Assembly (NCBI GenBank): GCA_930990065.1
Contig: CAKNOA010000002.1
Span: forward strand, 24,250 to 88,249
Reading direction: 5' to 3'
From: an uncultured Clostridia bacterium
GTDB lineage: Bacteria > Bacillota > Clostridia > Oscillospirales > Acutalibacteraceae
Length of the DNA: 64,000 nucleotides
Each line of letters begins with the position of its first letter. Positions within the stretch are counted from its first letter, which is position 1. Both the position numbers and the translations under genes were made by a program. The notes under the pieces were generated by a model. The model was not told where the DNA came from. It saw only the letters and a program-made list of their open reading frames with translations, and did no database searches. This document shows positions 24,891-33,813 of this stretch, piece after piece.

Positions 24891-26795
24891 ATGGCACTAA
24901 AACAGTTTAAGTCAGAATCCAAGCGCCTACTGGATCTGATGATCAATTCGATCTATACCCACCACGAAATCTTCCTGCGGGAACTGATCAGCAACGCCAG
25001 CGACGCCATTGATAAGCTGTATTATCATGCGCTGCAGGGCGGCGACACGGGCCTGAACCGCAGCGATTTTGCCATTACGCTGCAGGCGGATAAAGACGCC
25101 CGTACCCTGACGATTTCGGATAACGGCTGCGGCATGACCAAAGAAGAGCTGGACAATAACCTGGGTGTGATTGCCAACAGCGGTTCGCTGAAATTTAAAA
25201 ATGAAAACGAAAAACAGGAAGATATCGACATCATCGGCCAGTTCGGCGTGGGCTTTTACTCCGCCTTTATGGTCAGCGATGACGTCACCGTGAAGAGCCG
25301 CGCCTATGGCAGCGACGAAGCCTATTGCTGGCACTCCAAAGGGGCTGAAGGCTACAGCATTACCTCCTGCAAAAAAGAGGACGGCCACGGCACCACCATT
25401 ATCCTGCACCTGAAAGACGATACCGAAGACGAAAAGTTCAGCGAATATCTCGACCAGTACCGGCTGCAGAGCCTGGTAAAGAAATACAGCGATTATATCC
25501 GCTACCCCATCCGCATGATGATGCACAAGAGCCGCCTGAAGGATGGCACCGGCAAAGACGGGAAAGAACCGGAATGGGAAACCGTCGACGAGATGGAAAC
25601 CCTCAACAGCATGGTGCCGCTGTGGCATAAGAAAAAGAACGAAGTCACCGACGAAGAATACGACAACTTCTACCGCGAAAAGTTTATGGATTGGCAGGCT
25701 CCTCTCAAGGTGATCCGCACCAGCACCGAAGGCACCGCCACCTATGACGCGCTGCTGTTCATCCCGTCCCAGGCCCCCATGGATTACTATTCCCGGGATT
25801 TTGAAAAGGGCTTGCAGCTGTATGCCAGCGGTGTGCTGATTATGGAAAAATGCCCCGACCTGCTGCCCGACTGCTTCAGCTTTGTAAAAGGCGTGGTGGA
25901 TTCCCAAGATCTGTCCCTGAATATTTCCCGTGAAATGCTGCAGCACGACCGCCAGCTGAAACTGATCGAAAGCCGGCTGGAAAAGAAGATTAAGAGCGAA
26001 CTAGCTTCCATGCTGCAAAACGACCGGGAAAAGTACGAAACCTTCTATAAGAACTTTGGCTTGCAGCTGAAGTTTGGCGTCTATGCGGATTACGGCGCCA
26101 AAAAAGAACTGCTGCAGGACCTGCTCATGTTCGTTTCGTCCCATGAAGATAAGCTCACGACCCTGGGCGAATATGTCAGCCGCATGAAGGAAGACCAGAA
26201 GGACATCTACTATGCCTGCGGCGATTCCCTCACCCACATCCAGCAGCTGCCCCAGACGGAACTGCTGCGGGATAAGGGGTACGAGATTTTGTACCTGACG
26301 GACAATGTGGATGAATTCGCCCTGCGTATGCTGGGCAGCTACCAGGAAAAGACCTTCAAGAATATTTCCTCCGACGACCTGGATTTGGGTACCGAGGAAG
26401 AAAAGAAGGAAACCGAACAGAAGGTAGAAGAAAACAAGGATCTGCTCAACTTCATGAAAGACTCCCTGGATGGCAAGGTCAAAGCGGTCGTACTGTCCCA
26501 GCGCCTGAAGAGCCACCCGGTGTGCATTTCCACCGAAGGCGCCGTGACGCTGGAAATGGAAAAGGTGCTCAACGCGATGCCCGGCAACGAAAAAGTGACG
26601 GCCCAGCGGGTGCTGGAAATCAACGTAAACCACCCGATTTTCCGCCGCTTGCAGTCGCTGTATGAGGGCGATAAGGCAAAGGTAAAGGAATATACCCAGC
26701 TTTTGTACACCCAGGCCATGCTGATCGAAGGCTTCCCCGTGGAAGACCCGGTGGCCTATACGAATAAAATCTGTGAACTGATGGTGGGCGAATAA
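24891..26795 (+). CDS. htpG: Chaperone HtpG (Hsp90)
   Basis: A cytosolic Hsp90-type ATPase chaperone. 634 residues with the GHKL ATP site: [36 protein letters not shown]. The middle domain carries [18 protein letters not shown]. The C-terminal dimerisation domain is complete. Unlike Bacillus htpG, which I recall as not HrcA-controlled, this one has a CIRCE site. Confidence 0.98.
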   Translation: MALKQFKSESKRLLDLMINSIYTHHEIFLRELISNASDAIDKLYYHALQGGDTGLNRSDFAITLQADKDARTLTISDNGCGMTKEELDNNLGVIANSGSLKFKNENEKQEDIDIIGQFGVGFYSAFMVSDDVTVKSRAYGSDEAYCWHSKGAEGYSITSCKKEDGHGTTIILHLKDDTEDEKFSEYLDQYRLQSLVKKYSDYIRYPIRMMMHKSRLKDGTGKDGKEPEWETVDEMETLNSMVPLWHKKKNEVTDEEYDNFYREKFMDWQAPLKVIRTSTEGTATYDALLFIPSQAPMDYYSRDFEKGLQLYASGVLIMEKCPDLLPDCFSFVKGVVDSQDLSLNISREMLQHDRQLKLIESRLEKKIKSELASMLQNDREKYETFYKNFGLQLKFGVYADYGAKKELLQDLLMFVSSHEDKLTTLGEYVSRMKEDQKDIYYACGDSLTHIQQLPQTELLRDKGYEILYLTDNVDEFALRMLGSYQEKTFKNISSDDLDLGTEEEKKETEQKVEENKDLLNFMKDSLDGKVKAVVLSQRLKSHPVCISTEGAVTLEMEKVLNAMPGNEKVTAQRVLEINVNHPIFRRLQSLYEGDKAKVKEYTQLLYTQAMLIEGFPVEDPVAYTNKICELMVGE

Positions 26796-26810
26796 GCGTT
26801 TCGCTTTCCG

Positions 26811-26852
26811 AAAATCCCCGGTACGGTGACAAACCGCGCCGGGGATTTTTTT
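26811..26852 (+). terminator. Intrinsic terminator of htpG
   Basis: AAAATCCCCGG pairs with CCGGGGATTTT, with an inner CGGT/ACCG stem, followed by a T-run. The T-run abuts the -35 box of the next promoter. Confidence 0.93.
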
Positions 26853-26879
26853 GACAACGGAAAAGAAAAGGTGTAAGAT
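26851..26879 (+). promoter_or_regulatory. Sigma-A promoter of the ABC exporter
   Basis: TTGACA at 26851-26856, starting in the T-run of the htpG terminator; 17 bases; TAAGAT at 26874-26879. Confidence 0.7.
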
Positions 26880-26910
26880 AACTTTATTTGAAAAGTAAAA
26901 GAGGGGGCAC

Positions 26911-28659
26911 ATGAACATGGGATTTACCGGCCGGTTAATGAAAATGGCGCGGCGCCACTGGGGTACGTTATTGATCGCGGTGCTGGGGATTATCGGTGCG
27001 GCGCTTTTAAACTTGGTCACACCGGAAATTACCCGGCGGCTGACCGCGGGGCTGCAGGAGGGCGTGTTGACGCAAAATGGCCTGTGGATTTACGCGCTGG
27101 TGCTGGTAGGGGCGTATCTCGTAAGGGCCGTGTGCCGGTTTATCCAGCTGGGGATTTCCCACTTGGCGGCGTGGCGCTTTGTGCCGGAACTGACGTTAAC
27201 GGTATATGATAAATTGCAGGCGCTGTCCCTGCGGTATTACCACGACAAACAGACCGGCGATTTGATGAGCCGCATGGTCAACGACACCCGGCAAATCGAA
27301 ATCCTGGTGGCCCACGCCATCCCCGATTTGCTCAGCAACGTGCTCATCGTGCTGGGGGTGGCGGTGATGCTGTTTGTGATCAACCCGGTGCTCGCGGCGT
27401 TTACGCTGATTCCCGTGCCGTTTGTGGTGCTGCTCAGTTTGCAGTATTCCAAACGGGTGGCGCCGCTCTATCGCGTAAACCAACGGGTGCTGGGCGAACT
27501 CAACGGCATTTTGCAGGACCATGTGTCCGGCATGCGGGAAATCCAGACGTTCCACAAAGAACAGGCGGAACACGAAAAAATCGCGCAGGAATGCGATACC
27601 TATTCCCGGGTGAACGTCCACGCGAATTTCGCCAACGCCGTGTACCAGCCGCTGGTGCAGCTGCTCACATCTCTGGGTACCGTGATTGTGGTGGCGTTGG
27701 GCGGCAGTATGGCGCTGGGGGGCGACATGGCCGTGAGCGACGTCGTAGGCTTTATGATGTACTTAGCGCTTTTCTACGAACCGCTGGCCACCCTGGCCCG
27801 GCTGGTGGAAGACGTACAGCAGACCTACGCCGGGGCGGTGCGGGTATTCGATATTCTCGACGCCGAATCGGAAATTAAAGAAGATGAAACCCCCGTCCCG
27901 CTGCCGGAAGGGAAAGGGGATATTGTGTTTGACCATGTATCCTTCTGGTACGATCCGGCCGAACCGGTGCTCCGGGATATTTCATTCCATGCGGCGCCGG
28001 GCACTATGGTGGCGCTGGTCGGCCCCACCGGGGTGGGGAAAACCACCATCACAGCGCTATTAGAGCGGTTTTATGACCCCGTTTCCGGCCGGGTGTTGCT
28101 CGATGGCGTCGATATCCGCCATGCCCGTTTAGCCGACGTGCGCGACCGGCTTTCCATGGTGCTGCAAGACACGTTCCTGTTTAACGGCACCATTGCGGAA
28201 AATATCGCCTATGGGGTGGAAAGCGCCACGAGGGAGGAAATCGAAGCGGCCGCCCGGGCGGCCCATGCCGACGAATTTATCCGCCGTATGCCCAAAGGGT
28301 ACGAAACGCCCGTGGGGGAACGGGGCGTGCGGCTATCAGGCGGGCAAAAGCAGCGGCTGTCTATTGCCCGGGCTATTTTGCGGGACACGCCGGTGCTGAT
28401 TTTGGATGAAGCCACCTCGGCCGTGGATACCGAAACCGAAGCGGAAATCCAAAAAGCCATCGACCACCTGGCCGGGTCCCGAACCATGATCGTGATTGCC
28501 CACCGGCTTTCCACCGTGCGCCGGGCCGACCAGATTTTGGTACTGAAAGAGGGGCGCATTGTGGAACAGGGCCGCCACGAAGAACTATTGGCCCAAAATG
28601 GCCTTTATAAAGAGCTGTGCGACAAACAGGCCATCGCCGCCGGGGACGAAAAGGCGTAA
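26911..28659 (+). CDS. ABC half-exporter (permease fused to ATPase)
   Basis: 582 residues: six transmembrane helices in the first 300 residues, then an ATPase with Walker A GPTGVGKTT, signature VRLSGGQKQRLSIARAI, Walker B VLILDEATSAVD and the switch His in IVIAHRLSTV. This is the MsbA/BmrA architecture of multidrug or lipid exporters. All motifs are canonical, and no partner half-transporter is adjacent, so it probably works as a homodimer. The substrate cannot be read from the sequence. It has its own promoter and no clear terminator before the GH42 gene. Confidence 0.92.
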   Translation: MNMGFTGRLMKMARRHWGTLLIAVLGIIGAALLNLVTPEITRRLTAGLQEGVLTQNGLWIYALVLVGAYLVRAVCRFIQLGISHLAAWRFVPELTLTVYDKLQALSLRYYHDKQTGDLMSRMVNDTRQIEILVAHAIPDLLSNVLIVLGVAVMLFVINPVLAAFTLIPVPFVVLLSLQYSKRVAPLYRVNQRVLGELNGILQDHVSGMREIQTFHKEQAEHEKIAQECDTYSRVNVHANFANAVYQPLVQLLTSLGTVIVVALGGSMALGGDMAVSDVVGFMMYLALFYEPLATLARLVEDVQQTYAGAVRVFDILDAESEIKEDETPVPLPEGKGDIVFDHVSFWYDPAEPVLRDISFHAAPGTMVALVGPTGVGKTTITALLERFYDPVSGRVLLDGVDIRHARLADVRDRLSMVLQDTFLFNGTIAENIAYGVESATREEIEAAARAAHADEFIRRMPKGYETPVGERGVRLSGGQKQRLSIARAILRDTPVLILDEATSAVDTETEAEIQKAIDHLAGSRTMIVIAHRLSTVRRADQILVLKEGRIVEQGRHEELLAQNGLYKELCDKQAIAAGDEKA

Positions 28660-28676
28660 GCGGGGCAAAAAAGGAC

Positions 28677-28705
28677 TTGTACAGACAGCTTTTGTGTGGT
28701 ACCAT
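28677..28705 (+). promoter_or_regulatory. Probable promoter of the GH42 gene
   Basis: TTGTAC at 28677-28682, 17 bases, TACCAT at 28700-28705. Moderate match; 46 bases before the start codon. Confidence 0.55.
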
Positions 28706-28751
28706 AAAGCCAGAAAACCGGCCCGGCCGGATGAAAGGGGAAGTTGTCGAT

Positions 28752-30815
28752 ATGGAAAAGACCATGCACCTAGACCACCTTGCGTTGGGGGTCTGTTATT
28801 ACCCGGAACATTGGGATGAACACCTATGGCAGGAAGATTTGCGCCGCATGAAAGAAAACGGTATCGAGTGTGTGCGGGTGGGGGAATTTGCCTGGAGCAA
28901 AATCGAACCCACCGAAGGGCATTTCGATTTTTCGTTCTTTGACCGTTTTTTGGATTTGTGCAGCAGGGAAGAGATGAACGTGATCTTCTGCACACCCACC
29001 TGCACGCCCCCGGCGTGGCTCACGGAAAAATACCCCGAAACCCTCAATGCCCGGCCGGACGGGGTGCTGTACCGCCACGGGCTGCGGCAGCACCACAATT
29101 ATACCAGCGAAACGTACTTATCCTTCTGCGACCGCATCATTACCCAAATGGCCATGCATTATGGCCGCCATCCGGCCATTGTGGGGTGGCAGCTGGATAA
29201 TGAATGCAACTGCGAAGTGAATGTGTACTACAGCGAAAGCGACCACAAGGCGTTCCGCACTTTTATGAAGGAACAGTTCGGCACCCTCGAAAACCTGAAT
29301 GACAAAATGGGCACCGTGTTCTGGAACCAGACGTACACCAGCTGGGACGAAATTTACCTGCCCCGCCCGGTGACGTCCCCCGGATTTAATCCGCATATGA
29401 AACTGATGGAAAAGCGCTTTATCAGCGCCATCATCACCCGGTATTTGGAGCGGCAGAGCGCCATTTTGCGCCGGTATATCCCGGATAACGTCTTTATTAC
29501 CACCAACGGCATTTTTGGCCATTTGGATAGCCACGAGATGACCCAGCGGGCGCTGTCGTTTATGACCTACGACAACTACCCGAATTTTGCCTTTGATGAA
29601 GGCAATCACCCGAACGAACCCGGCGCCATGAATGACCGCCGCTTTGGCTGGAGCCTGACCCGCACCCGCTCCATTTCGCCCAATTTCGGCATTATGGAAC
29701 AGCAGTCGGGGCCCGGCGGCTGGGTCAGCCGTATGCGCCAGCCCGCCCCCAAACCGGGCCAGATGCGGCTGTGGACCTGGCAGGCCATTGCCCACGGGGC
29801 CGATTTCGTGTCGTATTTCCGGTGGCGTACGGCGCCGGTGGGCACGGAAATTTACTGGCACGGGCTGTTAAATTACGATAACGAGCCGAACCGCCGGTTA
29901 AGGGAACTAAAGAAAATTGCCGCGGAAACTGAAAAAATGGCCGCTCTGGCCGGTTCCCGGTACCAGGCCCGCATTGCCATGGTGAAAGATTACAGCAACG
30001 AATGGGACAGCGAACAGGACAACTGGCGCCGGCAGGACAGCATCAGCGATTACGGTTGGTACGAAGCCGGTCAGGTGTGCCATACGCCCATGGATTTTGT
30101 CTACTTGCCCGAAGAGGGAAGCGAGCGCACCGTGACGGTGGAAGACCTGTTACGGTATGATGTGCTTGTTTATCCGCATCCCACCATTTTGACAAAACCC
30201 CGGGCCGATTTGCTGCGCCGGTACGCCGAACGGGGCGGCACGCTGATCCTCGGTGTGCGCACCGGGTATAAGGATGAATACGGGCGCTGCCCCATGCGGC
30301 CCATGCCCGGGTACGCCATGGAACTGGCGGGGGTGAAGGTGGAAGATTTCACCCTGCTGTGCGAAGCCGACGGTCCGGAAACCGTCATGTGGGGCGGCGA
30401 GCGGCTGCCGGCTCCCGAATTTAACGAAGTGCTGCTGCCCTTGCCCGGCACCAAAGCCGTTGGGTTCTTCTGCGGCAATTACTACGACGGCCGCCCGGCG
30501 TTGACCGAACGGCAGGTGGGCAAAGGAAAGGTGTACTATTACGGGGCGGCCTTTAATCGGGAAACCGCCGTGCAGTTCCTGAAAAAGCTGCACATGGACG
30601 AAACCTATGGGGATTGGGTCGAAGCCCCCTGGGATGTGGAAGTGGCCGTGCGGGAAAAGGACGGCAAAAAGACCTTCTTCCTGCTCAACTACAAAGCGGC
30701 GCCCCGCCGGGTGATGCTGGCGAAAGAGATGGTAAACAGCCTGACAGGCGAAACGTGCCAGGGCCCGGTGGAACTTCCGGCTTATGGGGTTTTGATCCTG
30801 CACGAAAACGCATAA
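28752..30815 (+). CDS. GH42 beta-galactosidase
   Basis: A retaining glycosidase that removes terminal beta-galactose (some members also alpha-L-arabinose). 687 residues: the family start LGVCYYPEHWDEHLWQEDLR, the acid/base Glu151 in GWQLDNEC, the nucleophile Glu316 in FGIMEQQSGPGGW, a trimerisation domain, and a small C-terminal beta domain. No signal peptide, so cytoplasmic. ATG 28752 was chosen by homology and AAAGGGGAAG 9 bases upstream; the open frame upstream is not part of GH42. It opens the carbohydrate region but has no linked importer. Confidence 0.93.
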   Translation: MEKTMHLDHLALGVCYYPEHWDEHLWQEDLRRMKENGIECVRVGEFAWSKIEPTEGHFDFSFFDRFLDLCSREEMNVIFCTPTCTPPAWLTEKYPETLNARPDGVLYRHGLRQHHNYTSETYLSFCDRIITQMAMHYGRHPAIVGWQLDNECNCEVNVYYSESDHKAFRTFMKEQFGTLENLNDKMGTVFWNQTYTSWDEIYLPRPVTSPGFNPHMKLMEKRFISAIITRYLERQSAILRRYIPDNVFITTNGIFGHLDSHEMTQRALSFMTYDNYPNFAFDEGNHPNEPGAMNDRRFGWSLTRTRSISPNFGIMEQQSGPGGWVSRMRQPAPKPGQMRLWTWQAIAHGADFVSYFRWRTAPVGTEIYWHGLLNYDNEPNRRLRELKKIAAETEKMAALAGSRYQARIAMVKDYSNEWDSEQDNWRRQDSISDYGWYEAGQVCHTPMDFVYLPEEGSERTVTVEDLLRYDVLVYPHPTILTKPRADLLRRYAERGGTLILGVRTGYKDEYGRCPMRPMPGYAMELAGVKVEDFTLLCEADGPETVMWGGERLPAPEFNEVLLPLPGTKAVGFFCGNYYDGRPALTERQVGKGKVYYYGAAFNRETAVQFLKKLHMDETYGDWVEAPWDVEVAVREKDGKKTFFLLNYKAAPRRVMLAKEMVNSLTGETCQGPVELPAYGVLILHENA

Positions 30816-30831
30816 AAAGGAACGAAAGAAA

Positions 30832-30866
30832 GCAACCGGCGCTATGTAAGTGCCGGTTGCCTTTTT
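30832..30866 (+). terminator. Intrinsic terminator of the GH42 gene
   Basis: GCAACCGGC pairs with GCCGGTTGC around an 11-base loop and is followed by CTTTTT. Confidence 0.9.
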
Positions 30867-30894
30867 ATGTAGGAAGAGGGGGAAAGGGCCCTTC

Positions 30895-30923
30895 TTGCGC
30901 CCCCTTTGGTTTCGTAGTATACT
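30895..30923 (+). promoter_or_regulatory. Promoter of the hydroxyacid dehydrogenase gene
   Basis: TTGCGC at 30895-30900, 17 bases, TATACT at 30918-30923. Confidence 0.65.
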
Positions 30924-30981
30924 ATATTTTGTATATTGTCTTAGAAAAAAGGATTTTTTGATCCCAAGGGAGGAAATGAGT

Positions 30982-31983
30982 ATGAAAATATTGCTGATTG
31001 GGGCCAAGGAACGGTTCGAAACCTATTTGCCCCAAAACGGCCCGTTGGGCGCGTTTGCCGCCGGGTGCGACAAAGTCTATCTGCCCCGGGGCGCTTCGGC
31101 CGGTGACATCCAAAAGGCCGGGGCGGGAGCTAGGGCCATTGTGGCCGACCCCATGACGCCGGTACCCGGCGAAGCGATTATGGCGCTGCCGGATTTGCGG
31201 CTGATCCAGTCAGAAGGCGTGGGGGTCAACGGCTTTGACGCTGCCGCGGCCAACGAAAAAGGCGTTTTTATCTGCAACTGCAAAGGGGTCAATGCCGGGG
31301 CCGTGGCCGAACAGAACGTGATGCTCAGCCTGATGCTGTTGCGCCGGGCCGTGGTGGCCGATGCCGCCGTGCGGGCCGGGCACCAGATGGACATGAAAGA
31401 GACCATGATGCTGGGGGGCATTACGGAACTGTCCCAGTGCCGCGTGGGGCTGCTGGGCTTTGGCGACATTGCCAGAGCGACCGCCCGGCGGCTTTCTCCC
31501 TTTGGGTGTGAACTGCTGTATTGGAACCGCACCCGCCGCCCGGTGGAGGAAGAACGGGAGTACGGGGTGATCTACTGCGAAAAAGCGGACCTGCTCGCCC
31601 AGTGCGACATTGTGATGCTGTGTGTGGCGGTCACGCCCGAAACTTCCGGCATGGTGAACGACGAATTTTTGGCGGCCATGAAGCCCGGCGCGCTGCTCAT
31701 CAACACGGCCCGGGGCGATCTGGTGGAAAATGAAGCGCTGATCCGTGCGCTCTCTAGCGGCCATCTCGCCGGCGCGGGGCTCGATACCGTGTCCCCCGAA
31801 CCGGTACCGGAAGACCACCCGCTGCTGCATCTGCCGAAAGAGGTGGCGGAAAAACTTGTCTTTTCGCCCCATATCGGCGGCATCACCGTGGGGTCGTTCC
31901 AGCGGGCCCACCGGTTTATCTGGGAAAACGTGTGGCGGATAGAAAAAGGCGAAAAACCCCTGTATGTGACAAACCAGCCGTAA
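30982..31983 (+). CDS. D-isomer 2-hydroxyacid dehydrogenase family protein
   Basis: A NAD(P)-dependent dehydrogenase of the D-lactate/phosphoglycerate/hydroxypyruvate reductase superfamily. 333 residues with the Rossmann motif VGLLGFGDIARATARRL, the substrate-binding Arg in INTARGDLVENEAL, the Glu in SPEPVPEDHPLL and the catalytic His in FSPHIGGI. The exact substrate is not clear; SerA is less likely because there is no ACT domain. ATG 30982 has GGAGG 8 bases upstream and was preferred to ATG 30976. It is flanked by its own promoter and by the TPP-riboswitch promoter. Confidence 0.88.
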   Translation: MKILLIGAKERFETYLPQNGPLGAFAAGCDKVYLPRGASAGDIQKAGAGARAIVADPMTPVPGEAIMALPDLRLIQSEGVGVNGFDAAAANEKGVFICNCKGVNAGAVAEQNVMLSLMLLRRAVVADAAVRAGHQMDMKETMMLGGITELSQCRVGLLGFGDIARATARRLSPFGCELLYWNRTRRPVEEEREYGVIYCEKADLLAQCDIVMLCVAVTPETSGMVNDEFLAAMKPGALLINTARGDLVENEALIRALSSGHLAGAGLDTVSPEPVPEDHPLLHLPKEVAEKLVFSPHIGGITVGSFQRAHRFIWENVWRIEKGEKPLYVTNQP

Positions 31984-31994
31984 AAACGGCACAC

Positions 31995-32023
31995 TTGCAA
32001 ATTTTTCCCGTTTGTGCTATACT
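31995..32023 (+). promoter_or_regulatory. Promoter of the thiamine-uptake operon
   Basis: TTGCAA at 31995-32000, 17 bases, TATACT at 32018-32023 with an upstream TGC (extended -10). It drives the riboswitch transcript. Confidence 0.82.
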
Positions 32024-32049
32024 CTGTAACCGAAAAAAACCGCACAAGT

Positions 32050-32143
32050 GAATACCCGGGGGGCCGGACGCATCCGGCTGAGATATGGGACAGACCGCCC
32101 ATGACCCGTTGAACCTGTTGGATCATGCCATCGTAGGGAGACG
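32050..32143 (+). ncRNA. TPP riboswitch aptamer
   Basis: The THI-box core is clear: a G-rich P2 strand, CATCCGGCTGAGAT, GACCCGTTGAACCTGTTGGA, and CATGCCATCGTAGGGA. Thiamine pyrophosphate binding should turn the operon off. The 296-base gap between the dehydrogenase and ykoE is filled by this element, its promoter and its terminator. Confidence 0.96.
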
Positions 32144-32171
32144 AATAGACGCGCCGTTACCGGTGCGAGAA

Positions 32172-32205
32172 AAAGCTGCTCAGCGAAGGCTGTGCGGCTT
32201 TTTTT
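32172..32205 (+). terminator. Riboswitch expression-platform terminator
   Basis: A 13-position stem (32172-32184 with 32189-32201, one wobble and one mismatch) closes a GAAG loop and is followed by T residues to 32205. It is 29 bases after the aptamer. A smaller GCGCCG/CGGTGC hairpin lies between and may be part of the switch. Confidence 0.88.
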
Positions 32206-32279
32206 ATGCCCTTTTGTGGGGGAAACAAATATCCGGTATACGGGGCGGGCCCTGCGGCCCGGGAAAGGAAGAAAAAAAC

Positions 32280-32885
32280 ATGAAAACAGAAACCTGGAAA
32301 TTGCGCGACATTATTCTGATGGCCATTTTCGGCGTGGTCTTTGCCGTTGTGTATCTGGCGGTATTCGACGGCGGCATGGCGCTTTCGGCGGCGTTGGCGC
32401 CTGCGGGGTTATCGAACTATGCGTTCGAAATCATCTATGGCGTGTGGTTTATGGCGGCCACTTTGGCGGCGTACATCATCCGCAAGCCCGGTGCCGCGCT
32501 GATTACCGAAATGCTGGCTTCTGCCATCGAATTGCTCATGGGCAATTCCGGCGGGCTGACGGTGGTCCTCACCGGCCTGATTCAGGGCGCCGGGGCGGAA
32601 GTCGTGTTCCTGCTGTTCCGGTACAAAAAGTGGAACTTTGTGTCGATGTCCCTGGCGGGCATGCTGTCGGCGGTGTTCATTTTCTGCTATGAACTCTACT
32701 ACCTCAACTACATCGCGCTGGCGCCGTCGCTGCTCATTGGGCAGCTGGCCGTTCGGTTTGTCAGTGCTATTGTGTTTTCCGGCATCCTGTGCAAAGTGCT
32801 GGGCGATCTGCTGGCCCGCACCGGCGTACTGAAAAGCTACGCGATTGGCGCCGAACTGAAACAGCCGGATGTGTATGACGATTAA
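32280..32885 (+). CDS. ykoE: YkoE, ECF transporter S component for thiamine precursor
   Basis: 201 residues, hydrophobic, five or six transmembrane helices, no signal peptide. The sequence (LRDIILMAIFGVVFAVVYL...LSNYAFEIIYGVWFMAATLA) and its place behind a TPP riboswitch, next to a double ATPase and a T component, identify YkoE, which binds hydroxymethylpyrimidine or thiamine. AAAGGAAG lies 8-9 bases before the ATG. First gene of a four-gene operon. Confidence 0.9.
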   Translation: MKTETWKLRDIILMAIFGVVFAVVYLAVFDGGMALSAALAPAGLSNYAFEIIYGVWFMAATLAAYIIRKPGAALITEMLASAIELLMGNSGGLTVVLTGLIQGAGAEVVFLLFRYKKWNFVSMSLAGMLSAVFIFCYELYYLNYIALAPSLLIGQLAVRFVSAIVFSGILCKVLGDLLARTGVLKSYAIGAELKQPDVYDD

Positions 32886-32927
32886 AGCCCTGTAGCGGGG
32901 AAGGATAAGAAAGGAAGGCAATTCGCG

Positions 32928-33809
32928 ATGGAAAAAATCAAAGTAGTACTGGACTGGTTCCCGAATACCAACCACACGGGCTTTTTGCTGGCCCAGAAAA
33001 ACGGCTGGTTCACCGAAAGCGGCCTGGACGTGGAAATTTTCGGGGAAGTCCACGGTAACATGGACCTGCACGGCGCTGATTTCGTGCTGGGGCCGGAAAT
33101 CGCCATGCTGGAATGCATGGAACGGGGCATTGGCATGACGGCGGTGGCCACCCTGACGCAAAAGTGCGATTCCGGGATCGTGTCGTTAAAAGAAGCGGGC
33201 ATCACGTCGCCCCGCATGCTGGAAGGCAAGCGCCTGACCCATTGGACCCCGGCCTGGTTCCACGCGGCGATCAGCCGGGTGGTGGAAAAAGACGGCGGCG
33301 ATTACAGCAAAGTGAAGCTCGTCAACATGGATGTGGGCGACATTGTAGCCACCCTGGGGACGGTAGCCGACGCGACGTGGGTCTATGAAAACTGGGAAAA
33401 CCAGGTGCTGCTCGAAGCCGGGAAAGAGATCAACTATTTTAACCTGGGCGATGTCGACCCCATTTTCGATTTCTGCGCGCCCAGCATCGCGGCTACCCAC
33501 GAAATTTTGCAGCAGCGTCCCGAAGCGGTGCGTAAATTCCTGGCTGTGCTGGAACGCGGGTACATCCAGGCGGCCCGGTTCCCGGAGGAATCGGTGCTAT
33601 CAGTGAAAGAATATATGCCCAAAGGCAGCAGCGACAGCTTGCTCATCCGCAGCCAGAAGCACCTGTCTTCCATCCTGCTGGATGAAAACGGACACTGGGG
33701 CCGCATCCGCCCCGAACGCTGGGACCGCATGGCCGATTTCCTGGTGGAAAAGGGCATCATCAGCCGCCGCCGGGAAAACGAATACACTAACGCCTATCTG
33801 CCGGAGTAA
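32928..33809 (+). CDS. ThiY-like pyrimidine-binding protein without signal peptide
   Basis: NMT1/THI5-family protein of 293 residues. The family start KVVLDWFPNTNHTGFLLAQKN comes directly after the initiator, so there is no signal peptide or lipobox; AAGGAAGG is correctly spaced before ATG 32928 and no upstream start exists in the frame. In ThiY such a domain binds thiamine-pyrimidine precursors outside the cell. In an ungapped comparison with yeast Thi5 as I recall it, the positions of its Lys62 and His66 are Gly and Ala, and no CCCFC motif is present, so HMP-P synthase activity is unlikely. It lies between ykoE and ykoD in the TPP operon. Its role is uncertain. Confidence 0.85.
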   Translation: MEKIKVVLDWFPNTNHTGFLLAQKNGWFTESGLDVEIFGEVHGNMDLHGADFVLGPEIAMLECMERGIGMTAVATLTQKCDSGIVSLKEAGITSPRMLEGKRLTHWTPAWFHAAISRVVEKDGGDYSKVKLVNMDVGDIVATLGTVADATWVYENWENQVLLEAGKEINYFNLGDVDPIFDFCAPSIAATHEILQQRPEAVRKFLAVLERGYIQAARFPEESVLSVKEYMPKGSSDSLLIRSQKHLSSILLDENGHWGRIRPERWDRMADFLVEKGIISRRRENEYTNAYLPE

Positions 33810-33813
33810 GCCC

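Noticed and set aside
32928..33809. Thi5-type HMP-P synthase
   Set aside because: In ungapped comparison the PLP lysine and the substrate histidine of Thi5 are replaced by Gly and Ala, and the CCCFC motif is absent.
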